Notes: a model not told the origin generated them from the letters alone. A stretch of 13,952 bases of DNA from JAFGBM01 sp964564915 (GCA_964564915.1 CAZMCU010000042.1:1-13952), one strand, 5' to 3'; shown: positions 1 to 7,822, numbered from the stretch's first letter. Numbers and translations: made by a program.

Positions 1-851
1 ACGTCCTGCAGAAGCGGGGCCACATCGTCGGCATGACCGGCGACGGGGTGAACGATGCCCCCGCACTGAAGAAAGCCGATTGCGGAATCGCCGTATCGGG
101 TGCTACCGATGCGGCGCGTGCGGCCGCGGACATCGTCTTGTTGGCACCGGGGTTGTCGGTCATCATCGACGCGATCAAGGAGAGCCGTCGGATCTTCCAG
201 CGGATGAACAGTTACGCGATCTACCGCATCACGGAAACGCTTCGCGTCCTTCTCTTCATGACCGCCGCGATCCTGTTCTTCAACTTCTACCCCGTGACCG
301 CCGTCATGATTGTTATGCTCGCGCTGCTCAACGATGGCGCGATCTTGTCCATCGCCTACGACCGCGTCCACTACGATCACAAGCCAGAAGCGTGGAACAT
401 GCGTCGCGTTCTGGGGATCTCCACGGTGCTGGGCATCGTCGGGCCGATCGCCGCATTCGGGTTGTTCTACCTCGGCGACCGGGTCTTCAGCCTTGACCAC
501 CCCAAGCTTCAGACCCTGATGTACCTGCTACTTTCGGTCGCCGGTCACCTCACCATCTTCCTCACCCGGACGAGAGGCCCGTTCTGGTCGATCCGTCCAG
601 CCCGGGTCCTCCTGTTCGCTGTCTTTGGCACGCAAGCCGTCGCGACACTCATCGCGGTTTATGGACTGTTCATGACACCCCTCGGTTGGGGCTGGGCAGG
701 ATTCGTGTGGGGCTATGCGATCGCCTGGGCCCTGCTGGCCGATCGCATCAAGCTTCTTGCCTACCGGGTCCTCGATCCATCCGGCCAACGAAAAGCCGCA
801 GATAGCGGGATTGACCACAAGACCCCGGCTTCCGCGCGTGCGAGGGAGTAG
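1..851 (+). CDS. P-type H+-ATPase (P3A), C-terminal part, cut by the window's left edge
   Basis: This is the C-terminal part of a plasma-membrane P-type ATPase; the reading frame is open from base 3, so the gene starts outside the window. The visible protein begins in the P domain with the hinge motif MTGDGVNDAPALKKAD, which binds Mg2+ near the phosphorylation site. It then runs through transmembrane segments M5 to M10. The M6 stretch LNDGAILSIAYDRV, with an Asp in the LNDG position, and the late GWGWAGFVW segment match the P3A proton pumps of plants, fungi and some prokaryotes better than Ca2+, Cu+ or K+ pumps. The expected role is ATP-driven proton export that generates membrane potential or controls cytoplasmic pH. 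The DKTG phosphorylation site and the nucleotide-binding domain are off-window, so an intact enzyme cannot be confirmed. The stop is 10 bp before the GH130 start, suggesting co-transcription. Confidence 0.88.
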   Translation, partial: VLQKRGHIVGMTGDGVNDAPALKKADCGIAVSGATDAARAAADIVLLAPGLSVIIDAIKESRRIFQRMNSYAIYRITETLRVLLFMTAAILFFNFYPVTAVMIVMLALLNDGAILSIAYDRVHYDHKPEAWNMRRVLGISTVLGIVGPIAAFGLFYLGDRVFSLDHPKLQTLMYLLLSVAGHLTIFLTRTRGPFWSIRPARVLLFAVFGTQAVATLIAVYGLFMTPLGWGWAGFVWGYAIAWALLADRIKLLAYRVLDPSGQRKAADSGIDHKTPASARARE

Positions 852-861
852 CCACGCAACG

Positions 862-2349
862 ATGACGCTTGACGTGCAGACGAGCGACGACGAACTGGTT
901 GCCGACGCTTCCCGCGTAGTGCTTCACCTCTTCCTGCCCGGCGAGGAAGCGTACGATCGCGGCTCGAGGGTTGCGGAGATCATCGATCGCATCTTGGCGC
1001 TCCCGGAAGAGGGGCTCGACGAGGCGGCGGACGAGATGCTCGCGTCGTTCCACACCCGCACCGACAACCTCGAAGGGGTGCTCATCGACCACGCCGTGAC
1101 CGTCGGTTTCTATGGCGAGCGCGCCAAACGGCTCAGTCGCGGACGCAAGATCGCCCTCGGCGCCGCCTTCACGTCGGAATATGCGATCGAGGGGGCGGCG
1201 CTGTGCAACCCGTCCGCCGTGCCGCACCCCGACCAGACCGGGCTCGACGAGGGTCAACTACGGGTCGCCGTGGCCCTCAGGGGTATCGGGGAAGGGCATA
1301 TCTCTTCGATCGAGTTCGCGTCCGCGGTCATCGGGCCCGGGCGGGCGTGGCGCTTCGATCCGCGCCAGGTCCCGCTCGTCCGACCGACGATAAGCGAACT
1401 CCGTTGGGGAAGAAGGGACTTTCTGCGGACCCTCGAGTCCGAGCGCCCCATCACCGAAATCATCCGCGCCGTGGTCCGGTGGCTCCCCAAGACCTTCGAT
1501 GGCCACGACCTCGAGGAGGCGATTCGTGCCCTCCCCGGCGAACTTGTGCAGCGGCACGACGCGCCGAGAGACCTCGCGGACCTGCGCACCACGCAGGCGT
1601 CGGCTTATCTCGCGACCTTCCCTCCCACGAGCGAACTCACCCAGCGTGTGATCCAACCGGTTGCCCCCGAGGAATCGAACGGGATGGAGGACGCGAGGTT
1701 TGTCCTGTACACCTACCCCGACGGCACCACCGGCTACCGTGCCACGTACACCGCGTACGACGGGCACCGCATCGAACCCCGACTCATCGTCTCGCCCGAC
1801 CTCGTCACGTTCGAGGTGTATCGCCTCTCGGGTCCGGCCGCGAAGAACAAGGGCATGGCGCTCTTCCCCCGCCGCGTCAATGACGAGATCCTCGCGCTTT
1901 CTCGCACCGACGGCGAGAGTCTCCGCCTCGCCTACTCGAAGTCGGGACGGAACTGGACCAACGACACGGAGGTCCATGCGCCCCGGCGGTTGTGGGAAAT
2001 CGTTCAGGCGGGTAACTGCGGATCGCCGATCGAGACGGAACGCGGGTGGCTCGTTCTCACCCATGGGGTGGGGCCGATGCGGCGGTACAGCATCGGCGCC
2101 ATCCTCCTCGACCTCGATCACCCCGAGAACGTCGTCGGGAGCCTCGAACGTCCCCTCATCGAGCCGCGGGGCACGATGCAGGACGGCTACGTCCCCAACG
2201 TCGTCTACTCGTGTGGAGGATTGGTGCACGATGGCGTCCTGTGGTTGCCCTACGGCGTGGGAGACGATCGCGTTCGCGTCGCGTCTGTCGTGGTCGAGGA
2301 CCTGCTCGACGCGATGCTGCCGCTCGATGCGAGTACGGCGTCGCGCTAG
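862..2349 (+). CDS. GH130 family glycoside phosphorylase/hydrolase (manno-oligosaccharide type)
   Basis: The 495-aa protein belongs to glycoside hydrolase family 130. Members phosphorolyse beta-mannosides, giving mannose 1-phosphate, or in some subgroups hydrolyse them. The recognisable core includes VAPEESNGMEDARF at about 267-280, whose Asp277 is the candidate general acid. ATYTAYDGH follows at 294-302, NKGMALFPRR at 329-338, GNCGSPIETERGWLVLTHGVGPMR at about 384-407, and DGYVPNVVYSCG at 441-452. The protein has about 150 N-terminal residues before the core, longer than the compact mannosylglucose phosphorylases. No signal peptide is seen, so it should be cytoplasmic. ATG at 862 is preceded by a GAGGGAG ribosome-binding site at 842-848. 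An upstream in-frame ATG at 715 would overlap the ATPase and encode unrelated sequence. The substrate, and phosphorylase versus hydrolase activity, cannot be decided here. Confidence 0.85.
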   Translation: MTLDVQTSDDELVADASRVVLHLFLPGEEAYDRGSRVAEIIDRILALPEEGLDEAADEMLASFHTRTDNLEGVLIDHAVTVGFYGERAKRLSRGRKIALGAAFTSEYAIEGAALCNPSAVPHPDQTGLDEGQLRVAVALRGIGEGHISSIEFASAVIGPGRAWRFDPRQVPLVRPTISELRWGRRDFLRTLESERPITEIIRAVVRWLPKTFDGHDLEEAIRALPGELVQRHDAPRDLADLRTTQASAYLATFPPTSELTQRVIQPVAPEESNGMEDARFVLYTYPDGTTGYRATYTAYDGHRIEPRLIVSPDLVTFEVYRLSGPAAKNKGMALFPRRVNDEILALSRTDGESLRLAYSKSGRNWTNDTEVHAPRRLWEIVQAGNCGSPIETERGWLVLTHGVGPMRRYSIGAILLDLDHPENVVGSLERPLIEPRGTMQDGYVPNVVYSCGGLVHDGVLWLPYGVGDDRVRVASVVVEDLLDAMLPLDASTASR

Positions 2350-2388
2350 TGAAGAGGGCGATGCGCTAGTGAAGGGGGCGATGCGCTA
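2343..2388. repeat. 20-bp tandem repeat (two copies plus a 6-bp third) at convergent gene ends
   Basis: The unit GCGCTAGTGAAGRGGGCGAT occurs at 2343-2362 and 2363-2382 with one difference (A/G). It is followed by a partial third copy, GCGCTA, at 2383-2388. Each full unit contains CTAG, which reads as TAG on both strands. The first copy supplies the stop of the GH130 gene (2347-2349). The second supplies the stop of the minus-strand DUF1295 gene (2366-2368). Confidence 0.9.
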
Positions 2389-3169
2389 ACGGGACGTCGC
2401 GGCGGTGGCCCCGGGGCCACGGGATGAGCGCCGAGGTGGTGCGCCGGTAGTCGGCGTACTCGGGGTGGTGTTCTATCGAGATCCGTTCGGTGAACGCCGT
2501 CGACCCGAGGAAGAGCAGCGTCAACAAGATCGCTCCCGCCACCGTGGGGAGCCCAAGGGTGCCTGCGGCGATAACGGCGAACGCGAACACCACCCACCAT
2601 TGGGCGATCTCGCAGAAGTAGTTGGGGTGTCGGCTGAAGCGGTATAGGCCCGTCCGCAAGACACCGCCAGCCGGGTTGTCGCGATGGAAGTTCCAGCGTT
2701 GCTGGTCGGCGATCGTCTCGCCCGCAAGGAGAGTGAGAAAGGCGACGGTGGCGGCGGCGTCGAATATCCCCAGCGGGAGCGGGTTCTGGGTAACGGTCCA
2801 CACCGGCAACACGATGGCGAGTATCAGCGCGTTCTGGTAGGCGGCGATGAAGACGGCGTTGAACAGCGCGAATCGCCACCCCGGCAACCGCTCGCGCAGG
2901 ATCGCCCAGCGGTAGTCCTCGCCCCCCGGTGCATACCCGCCGCGTCGAGCGAAGTTGAAGGTCAACCGCACGCCCCACGCGGTGATGAGCAACGCGACGA
3001 GCGTGGCGCGGGCGTCGTCCGCTCGTGCGGCGAACACCCACGCGTACACCACCGGGGCGACGGACCACAGGCGATCCGTCCACGAGTACTCGCGCGTCAG
3101 GACGGAGGCAAGCCAACACGCGACGATGACACCCCCACAGATCCAGAGGTTGACTTCAAGGGCGCTCAT
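2366..3169 (-). CDS. DUF1295 family membrane protein (steroid 5-alpha-reductase / ICMT-like fold)
   Basis: The 267-aa polytopic membrane protein has the DUF1295 signature. EDYRW lies at 84-88, a Gln/Trp-rich ADQQRWNFHRDNP segment at about 154-166, and the hallmark GLYRFSRHPNYFCE at 174-187. A late ERISIEHHPEYADYRR motif lies at about 228-243. The RHPNY region resembles the cofactor-binding part of steroid 5-alpha reductases and isoprenylcysteine methyltransferases, so a lipid-directed reductase or methyltransferase is plausible, but no substrate is established. About six or seven hydrophobic segments are visible. The ATG at 3169 has an AGGGGAG ribosome-binding site about 10 nt upstream. The gene lies 23 bp downstream of the small membrane-protein gene and is probably co-transcribed with it. 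The last residues, AHRPLH, are encoded by the 20-bp tandem repeat, so the natural C-terminus may have been altered by the duplication. Confidence 0.85.
   Translation of the reverse strand: MSALEVNLWICGGVIVACWLASVLTREYSWTDRLWSVAPVVYAWVFAARADDARATLVALLITAWGVRLTFNFARRGGYAPGGEDYRWAILRERLPGWRFALFNAVFIAAYQNALILAIVLPVWTVTQNPLPLGIFDAAATVAFLTLLAGETIADQQRWNFHRDNPAGGVLRTGLYRFSRHPNYFCEIAQWWVVFAFAVIAAGTLGLPTVAGAILLTLLFLGSTAFTERISIEHHPEYADYRRTTSALIPWPRGHRRDVPLAHRPLH
2405..2420. repeat. Perfect 16-bp GC palindrome near the DUF1295 3' end, possible terminator hairpin for the GH130 unit
   Basis: GTGGCCCCGGGGCCAC is a perfect palindrome inside the last codons of the DUF1295 gene. It begins 56 nt past the GH130 stop. 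As RNA it could fold as GTGGCC / loop CCGG / GGCCAC. There is no T-tract after it, so a terminator role is only a possibility. It is the only strong dyad near this convergent junction. Confidence 0.35.
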
Positions 3170-3192
3170 GGTCGATCGGCTCCCCTAGCCCG

Positions 3193-3606
3193 CTACGTTG
3201 TTGGAGGGTGCGGTGCCGTTGACCGAAGGTTCGGTCGCGCCAGGGCGATCAGTAGGGCGGCGGCAACGCCATAGATCGCGGCCCAAATGGGGAGTCCCGC
3301 CACGACGAGGAGCACGATCACGGCCACGTAGAGGAGGACGCGAACGATGAACCCCGCGACCTTGTTGGTGATTGCCCAGCGTGACTTGGGGGACAGAAAG
3401 AGCACCATGACTCCCACGGTGACTACGAGACCGAGCAACCCCAGCCAACCGTTGTGGCTGGCATACACGATCGCGTACCAGGCCAGGGTGGGTGTCATGA
3501 GGGCGATGAAGAACCCCAATTGGACGCTCCATACTTCGCGGTTCGACGGCGTCCTCGGCGAGATCGAGTCCGTCTCCGACGGGGTTGGGGATGAGTCGTC
3601 GTTCAC
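3193..3606 (-). CDS. Small 4-TM membrane protein, DUF2568 (YrdB)-like
   Basis: This is a 137-aa protein with a hydrophilic Ser/Thr/Pro-rich N-terminus (about 1-25) and four hydrophobic segments at about 28-48, 54-71, 85-104 and 106-124. The loop FLSPKSRW between helices 2 and 3, and the ending with a short AGLP turn between helices 3 and 4, resemble DUF2568/YrdB proteins, whose function is unknown. That assignment is from pattern memory and is tentative. I chose the GTG at 3606 because an AAGGAG ribosome-binding site lies 8 nt upstream. The longer in-frame ATG at 3663 adds 19 residues and lacks such a site. It is the first gene of a probable two-gene minus-strand unit with the DUF1295 gene, 23 bp apart. 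Confidence 0.7.
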   Translation of the reverse strand: MNDDSSPTPSETDSISPRTPSNREVWSVQLGFFIALMTPTLAWYAIVYASHNGWLGLLGLVVTVGVMVLFLSPKSRWAITNKVAGFIVRVLLYVAVIVLLVVAGLPIWAAIYGVAAALLIALARPNLRSTAPHPPTT

Positions 3607-3879
3607 GGTGGTGGCTCCTTCGTCGTATGGTGCGGTTCGGTGTAATCCTCGAATCGGCGTCATCGCGCCCTTGCACGATACACGGCTCGCCGACTACTCA
3701 GAAGAGCGAGGTCGTCCCCGCTCGTGCCTTTTCTCACAACGGCAACGAGGTGTCGCCTTCTAACCTACGGTGGCGTAACCTAGAGGGGATGGCGTCGGTT
3801 CGTCGCCCTACGCGACCCCATCCAGTCTCACAGAAGTCCACATTTACGGGACGACACGATACGAGAGATGGAGACGGCC
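3607..3879. promoter_or_regulatory. Divergent intergenic region with TAACCTA direct repeat
   Basis: This stretch of about 270 bp separates the minus-strand membrane-protein unit from the acyl-CoA synthetase and must hold both promoters. TAACCTA occurs twice, at 3761-3767 and 3776-3782, a 15-bp period. The short inverted TACG...CGTA lies between them. The second copy contains TAACCT, which fits a TANNNT -10 box, but I see no good -35 partner. No convincing coding sequence is present; the short open frames here have no recognisable features. Confidence 0.35.
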
Positions 3880-5574
3880 ATGTCCAACCTCATGAGCCTG
3901 TGGAGCGCGAAGCGCTGGCCCGGTGTGCCGCGCGAGATTGACGTTCCTGACGAGAGCCTCGTCGAGGCGCTCGAGACCGCGGTAGCCCGGTGGCCCGGGC
4001 GGGTTGCGGTCGATTTCATGGGGGAGACGACCACGTACCAAGAGTTGGGGGAGGCCGTGAGCCGTGGGGCGAGCGTCCTCGACGGGTACGGGATCGGCAA
4101 GGGCGATCGGGTGGCGATCTCGCTCCCGAACTGCACGAGCCATATGGTCGCGTTCTACTCCGTGCTCCGGCTCGGTGCGATCGTCGTCGAGATCAACCCC
4201 ACCCTGTCCGCGCCCGAGATCGAGTTTGAGATGGCCGACTCCGGTGCCGTGCTACTTCTCGCGTGGGAGAAGGCACTCGAGACCCTGGGACCGTCTCCCG
4301 AGGGTGAGCGCTTCGTCTCGATCGCGGTGGACCTTTCCGCCGACCTTCCGAGGATCAAGCAGTTGGCGCTTCGCCTCCCCATCTCGAAGGCTCGGCACCT
4401 GCGCTCCCAACTGTGTAGCGACGCCTTGCCCACCGTTCCCCGGTGGCACTCGCTCCTCCGTCGTGCACAGCCCCTCGACGCGTCCTACCCCAAGCCCGCC
4501 TCCGACGACGTCGCGCTCCTCCAATACACCGGCGGCACCACGGGAACCCCCAAGGCCGCCGTCCTCACCCATCGCAACGTCGTATCCAATGCGGTCATGG
4601 GTGAGGCGTGGACGGGAGCGAAGCCCGCGACCGAAGTGATCTACGGCGTCCTCCCGTTTTTCCACGCGTTTGGCATGATGCTGTGCCTCGCCTACTCCGT
4701 TCGGATCGGCGCGACTCTCGTCGCGTTCCCCAAGTTCTCGGCCGACGAGGTTCTCGCCGCTCAGAAGCGACGCCCGGGAACCTTCCTTCCCGCCGTTCCC
4801 CCCATGCTCGACAAGATCGCCGACGCGGCCGAGGCGACGGGGGCGGATCTGAGGTCGTTCACGTGCTCGCTGTCGGGGGCGATGCCGTTGTCACCGGAGA
4901 CGGCCAGCCGGTGGGAGGAGCTCACCGGGGGCATGGTGGTCGAGGGATACGGGATGACGGAGAGTTCGCCCGTTGCGGTCGGCAACCCGCTGTCGTCCGC
5001 CCGTCGCCCCGGTTCGCTCGGTATCCCGTTCCCCAGCACCAAGGTACGGATCGTGGACCCGGAGGACCCGTCGCACGACGTGCCTCGTGGTGAGTCGGGC
5101 GAGATGCTCCTCCACGGGCCTCAGGTCTTCTCCGGGTACTGGAACCGCCCGGAGGAAACCGCGTCGCAACTGCTCCCCGGCGGATGGTTGCGGACCGGGG
5201 ACATCGTCCAGGTCGAACCCAGCGGGCATATCGTGCTGGTCGACCGGATCAAGGAGATCATCATCACCGGCGGATTCAACGTGTACCCGTCCCAGGTGGA
5301 GGATCGCCTGCGTGAGATGCCCGGTGTGCGGGACGTCGCGGTGGTCGGGCTTCCCGGGGGTCGCATGGGGGAGGACGTCGTCGCCGCGATCGTGTTGGAG
5401 ATGGGCCACCCCGCCATGGAGATCCAGGCGGTACGCGAGTGGTGCAGCGCGAAACTCGCCAAGTACGCGCTCCCGGGGCGGGTCATCTTCCTCCCGGATC
5501 TGCCGCGTTCCCAGATCGGCAAGGTGCTGAGGCGCGTCGTGCGCACGGACCTGTTGAGCGGAATGCTCGCTTAG
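3880..5574 (+). CDS. AMP-binding acyl-CoA synthetase (FadD-like long-chain fatty acid-CoA ligase)
   Basis: The 564-aa member of the adenylate-forming (ANL) superfamily is expected to activate a carboxylic acid, most likely a medium- or long-chain fatty acid, to its acyl-AMP and then the CoA thioester. All core motifs are present. The phosphate loop YTGGTTGTPK lies at 216-225 and the adenine/acid-binding GYGMTESSP at 356-364. The ribose-binding TGD is at 439-441 and the hinge DRIKEIIITGGFNVYP at 455-470. The C-terminal catalytic lysine in GKVLRR is Lys548. No membrane segment or carrier domain is seen, so it acts alone in the cytoplasm. ATG 3880 is preferred because GGAG lies 6 nt upstream. 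An in-frame ATG at 3868 would add four residues but has GAGAG directly abutting it. The gene stands alone, so its acid substrate is not indicated by neighbours. Confidence 0.88.
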   Translation: MSNLMSLWSAKRWPGVPREIDVPDESLVEALETAVARWPGRVAVDFMGETTTYQELGEAVSRGASVLDGYGIGKGDRVAISLPNCTSHMVAFYSVLRLGAIVVEINPTLSAPEIEFEMADSGAVLLLAWEKALETLGPSPEGERFVSIAVDLSADLPRIKQLALRLPISKARHLRSQLCSDALPTVPRWHSLLRRAQPLDASYPKPASDDVALLQYTGGTTGTPKAAVLTHRNVVSNAVMGEAWTGAKPATEVIYGVLPFFHAFGMMLCLAYSVRIGATLVAFPKFSADEVLAAQKRRPGTFLPAVPPMLDKIADAAEATGADLRSFTCSLSGAMPLSPETASRWEELTGGMVVEGYGMTESSPVAVGNPLSSARRPGSLGIPFPSTKVRIVDPEDPSHDVPRGESGEMLLHGPQVFSGYWNRPEETASQLLPGGWLRTGDIVQVEPSGHIVLVDRIKEIIITGGFNVYPSQVEDRLREMPGVRDVAVVGLPGGRMGEDVVAAIVLEMGHPAMEIQAVREWCSAKLAKYALPGRVIFLPDLPRSQIGKVLRRVVRTDLLSGMLA

Positions 5575-5589
5575 CCCGGCACCGGTGGA

Positions 5590-5609
5590 GGGCTCTGCGG
5601 GCACAGCCC
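5590..5609. terminator. Stem-loop between convergent acyl-CoA synthetase and GH51 genes
   Basis: GGGCT(C)TG at 5590-5597 pairs with CA(C)AGCCC at 5602-5609 around a CGGG loop, with one C-C mismatch. It sits 15 bp past the acyl-CoA synthetase stop and just beyond the stop of the minus-strand GH51 gene at 5611. It could end transcription from both sides. There is no clear T-run, so confidence is moderate. Confidence 0.5.
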
Positions 5610-5610
5610 G

Positions 5611-7116
5611 TTAGGCGAGCGTGACCTGGAGCATCGTCCACGACACGGGGGGCAGCGTCGCCGTCACGGCGGAACCGTCGACCCCAACCGCGTCGAGTGT
5701 GCGCGGGGTGACCCGATCCGGGGTGTCGACGGTGTTGACCGCGTACGGGTCGGCATCATGGATGGCAACAGCAGACGCGGCGGTGGCGACCGCGCCGCAC
5801 GCGGAGAGATCCACCACTAGCTCGTGCTCCGCCGCGCAGTCCCGGTTGACCGCGAAGACGGTCACCGACTTTTCGCCGTCCCACGTCGCGACGGCGTTGA
5901 TCGTCCCAACCGTTCCGTGCCGCGTGGTGTCATGCGTCGGCCCAGCGACCGTCCCACGCAGAACCGTGGAGTGCGCGTTTGTGGCCGTAAGCGAGAACGG
6001 GTAGAAGGTGGTTTGACGCCAGGCTCGTCCGCCCGGTTCGGTCATGATCGGCCCGATGACGTTGACGAGTTGGGCGAGGCAGGCGGCTTTCACTCGGTCG
6101 GCGTGCCGGAGCAAGGTGATGAGGAGGTCCCCCACGACCACCGCGTCCGCCAGGGAGTAGACGTTGTCGAGAAGGCGCGGGGCGATGGGCCAGTCGGTGG
6201 GCATCTCGGTGGGCATGCGCGTCATGTACCAGACGTTCCACTCGTCGAACGAGATGTCGATCCGCTTGTCCGACCCCAGGCGTTCGCGAACCTCGTCGGC
6301 CGCGGCGATCACGCCGTCGATGAACGCGTCCATATCCGTGCCGGACGCGAGGAACGAGGCGAGGTCGCCGTCGTGCTCCTCGTAGTAGGCGTGCGCGGAG
6401 ATGAGGTCGACGTAGTCGTACGTCAGGTCGAGGACGGTGCGCTCCCACGAGCCGAAGGTCGGCATCGATCGGGCGGAACTACCACACGCGACCAGTTCGA
6501 GAGAATCGTCGACGCGACGCATCGCTCGCGCGGCATCGCGCGCCGCGTAGCCGTACTGTTCCGCCGTCATCTGGCCGATCTGCCACGGTCCATCCATCTC
6601 GTTGCCGAGGCACCACATCGTGATGCCGTGGGGCTTCTCCACACCGTGCGCGCGACGGAGGTCGCTCAGCGTTGTTCCGGAGGGGTGGTTGCAGTACTCC
6701 AGGAGGTCCGCCGCCGCCTCGGTGCCACGCGTTCCCAGGTTGACCGCCATCATGGGTTCGACCTGGGCGACGGCACACCAACGAAGGAACTCGTTGGTGC
6801 CGAAGGTGTTGGGTTCGAGCGTGTGCCAAGCGAGGTCGAGGCGGCGGGGGCGTTCGTCCACCGGTCCGACTCCGTCCTCCCACCGGTAGGAGGAGACGAA
6901 GTTTCCTCCCGGGTATCGCACGGTGGTGACGCCGAGTTCGCGCACGAGGTCGAGGACGTCGGCGCGGAAACCGTCGGCATCGGCGGTGGGGTGTTCGGGC
7001 TCGAAGATGCCGGAGTAGACCGTTCGCCCCAGGTGTTCCACGAAGGAACCGAAGAGGCGGCGATTGACCTCGCCGACGGTCTGGGCGGTATCGAGAGACA
7101 AGGTGGGCTTGCTCAT
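5611..7116 (-). CDS. abfA: GH51 alpha-L-arabinofuranosidase
   Basis: The 501-aa enzyme matches the usual length of intracellular GH51 arabinofuranosidases. These remove terminal alpha-L-arabinofuranosyl units from arabino-oligosaccharides with retention of configuration. The N-terminus has the family pattern GSFVEHLGRTVYSGIFEP (23-40), followed by VRYPGGNFVSSYRWEDGVGP (66-85) and a TFGTNEF segment (104-110). The catalytic acid/base is Glu173 in WCLGNEMDGPW. The nucleophile is Glu292 in ISFDEWNVWY. Both positions agree closely with the Geobacillus enzyme (175/294). The (beta/alpha)8 barrel is followed by a C-terminal beta domain. There is no signal peptide. ATG 7116 has AAGGA about 8 nt upstream and overlaps the pcp stop as ATGA (7113-7116), implying translational coupling. 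An in-frame extension to 7824 runs through pcp in another frame and encodes low-complexity Arg/Pro/Gly sequence, so it is rejected. Confidence 0.95.
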   Translation of the reverse strand: MSKPTLSLDTAQTVGEVNRRLFGSFVEHLGRTVYSGIFEPEHPTADADGFRADVLDLVRELGVTTVRYPGGNFVSSYRWEDGVGPVDERPRRLDLAWHTLEPNTFGTNEFLRWCAVAQVEPMMAVNLGTRGTEAAADLLEYCNHPSGTTLSDLRRAHGVEKPHGITMWCLGNEMDGPWQIGQMTAEQYGYAARDAARAMRRVDDSLELVACGSSARSMPTFGSWERTVLDLTYDYVDLISAHAYYEEHDGDLASFLASGTDMDAFIDGVIAAADEVRERLGSDKRIDISFDEWNVWYMTRMPTEMPTDWPIAPRLLDNVYSLADAVVVGDLLITLLRHADRVKAACLAQLVNVIGPIMTEPGGRAWRQTTFYPFSLTATNAHSTVLRGTVAGPTHDTTRHGTVGTINAVATWDGEKSVTVFAVNRDCAAEHELVVDLSACGAVATAASAVAIHDADPYAVNTVDTPDRVTPRTLDAVGVDGSAVTATLPPVSWTMLQVTLA

Positions 7117-7736
7117 GGGGATCCTTCCATCGAACGGGGGTACGCCGCGATCTCTACAGCGATGGTAAGGGCCGACGCGATGTCGGCGACGGTCATGGTG
7201 GGGATATCTGGGCTGAGGCCCATTTCGGGGGTCGCGGGAACGTGGACAAAGCCCGAGATCGCGTCTCTCCCGCGCAGAGTGTGCTGAAGCGCGAAAAACA
7301 CGTGGTTGCAGACGAACGAGCCCGCGCTCAGGGAAGCCGACGCCGGGAGGCCTCGTTCGCGGATCGCGGTGACCATCTCCTTGACGGGAAGCGTCGACCA
7401 GAGGGCGGCGTCGGCGCCGGGGACGACGGGGGCGTCGACGGGCTGGTTGCCGGCGTTGTCGGGGATGGGGGCGTCGTCGAGGTTGATGGCGATTCTCTCC
7501 GGGGTGACGCCTACCCGGCCCTCCGCGACGCCTACCGCGATGACGATGTCCGGGGTTTCGGCTTCGACCCACTCGAGCAGGAGGGACGACGCCCTCCCGA
7601 ACTCGACAGGGAGGCGACGGACGACGATCGTGGCGTCTCCGCCCCAGGTCTCGCCCACCCTCGCGACCGCGTCCCACGACGGATTGACCGTCGCCCCGGC
7701 AAAGGGTTCGAATCCGGTCAGGAGGACGCGCGTCAC
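7113..7736 (-). CDS. pcp: Pyroglutamyl-peptidase I (peptidase C15)
   Basis: The 207-aa cytoplasmic cysteine peptidase removes N-terminal pyroglutamate from peptides. The canonical start LLTGFEPFAG (5-14) is followed by the complete catalytic triad. Glu80 lies in GVTPERIAIN, Cys143 in GSFVCNHVFF, and His165 in GFVHVP; length and spacing are typical of the family. The start is GTG at 7736, supported by the family-typical N-terminus. No properly spaced Shine-Dalgarno sequence precedes it. Instead TAGACT sits 6 nt before the GTG, the arrangement of leaderless actinobacterial transcripts. It is the first gene of a two-gene unit with the GH51 gene, joined by an ATGA overlap. That pairing of peptide and arabinan degradation is not an obvious pathway. 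Confidence 0.95.
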   Translation of the reverse strand: MTRVLLTGFEPFAGATVNPSWDAVARVGETWGGDATIVVRRLPVEFGRASSLLLEWVEAETPDIVIAVGVAEGRVGVTPERIAINLDDAPIPDNAGNQPVDAPVVPGADAALWSTLPVKEMVTAIRERGLPASASLSAGSFVCNHVFFALQHTLRGRDAISGFVHVPATPEMGLSPDIPTMTVADIASALTIAVEIAAYPRSMEGSP

Positions 7737-7742
7737 CCCTTG

Positions 7743-7748
7743 AGTCTA
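7743..7748 (-). promoter_or_regulatory. Candidate -10 box for a leaderless pcp transcript
   Basis: On the minus strand TAGACT is followed by six bases (CAAGGG) and then the GTG start of pcp. This fits TANNNT followed 6-7 nt later by a start codon acting as +1. No convincing -35 hexamer is visible. Two copies of GGGACGCG (plus-strand 7749-7756 and 7765-7772) lie just upstream of the box. Confidence 0.5.
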
Positions 7749-7822
7749 GGGACGCGGGCCTACCGGGACGCGACGCGCGCAGCACCAGGATTGGCGCAGC
7801 GTGACATCGCGAGGCTGCTGAC

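Noticed and set aside
1258..2229. 323-codon minus-strand open frame opposite the GH130 gene
   Set aside because: It is antisense to conserved GH130 motifs, with low-complexity Arg/Glu/Val/Gly composition typical of GC-rich shadows.
5824..7287. 487-codon plus-strand open frame opposite the GH51 gene
   Set aside because: It is antisense to a gene with complete catalytic motifs and has the His/Arg/Val/Gly-rich composition of a GC-rich shadow frame; no domain is visible.
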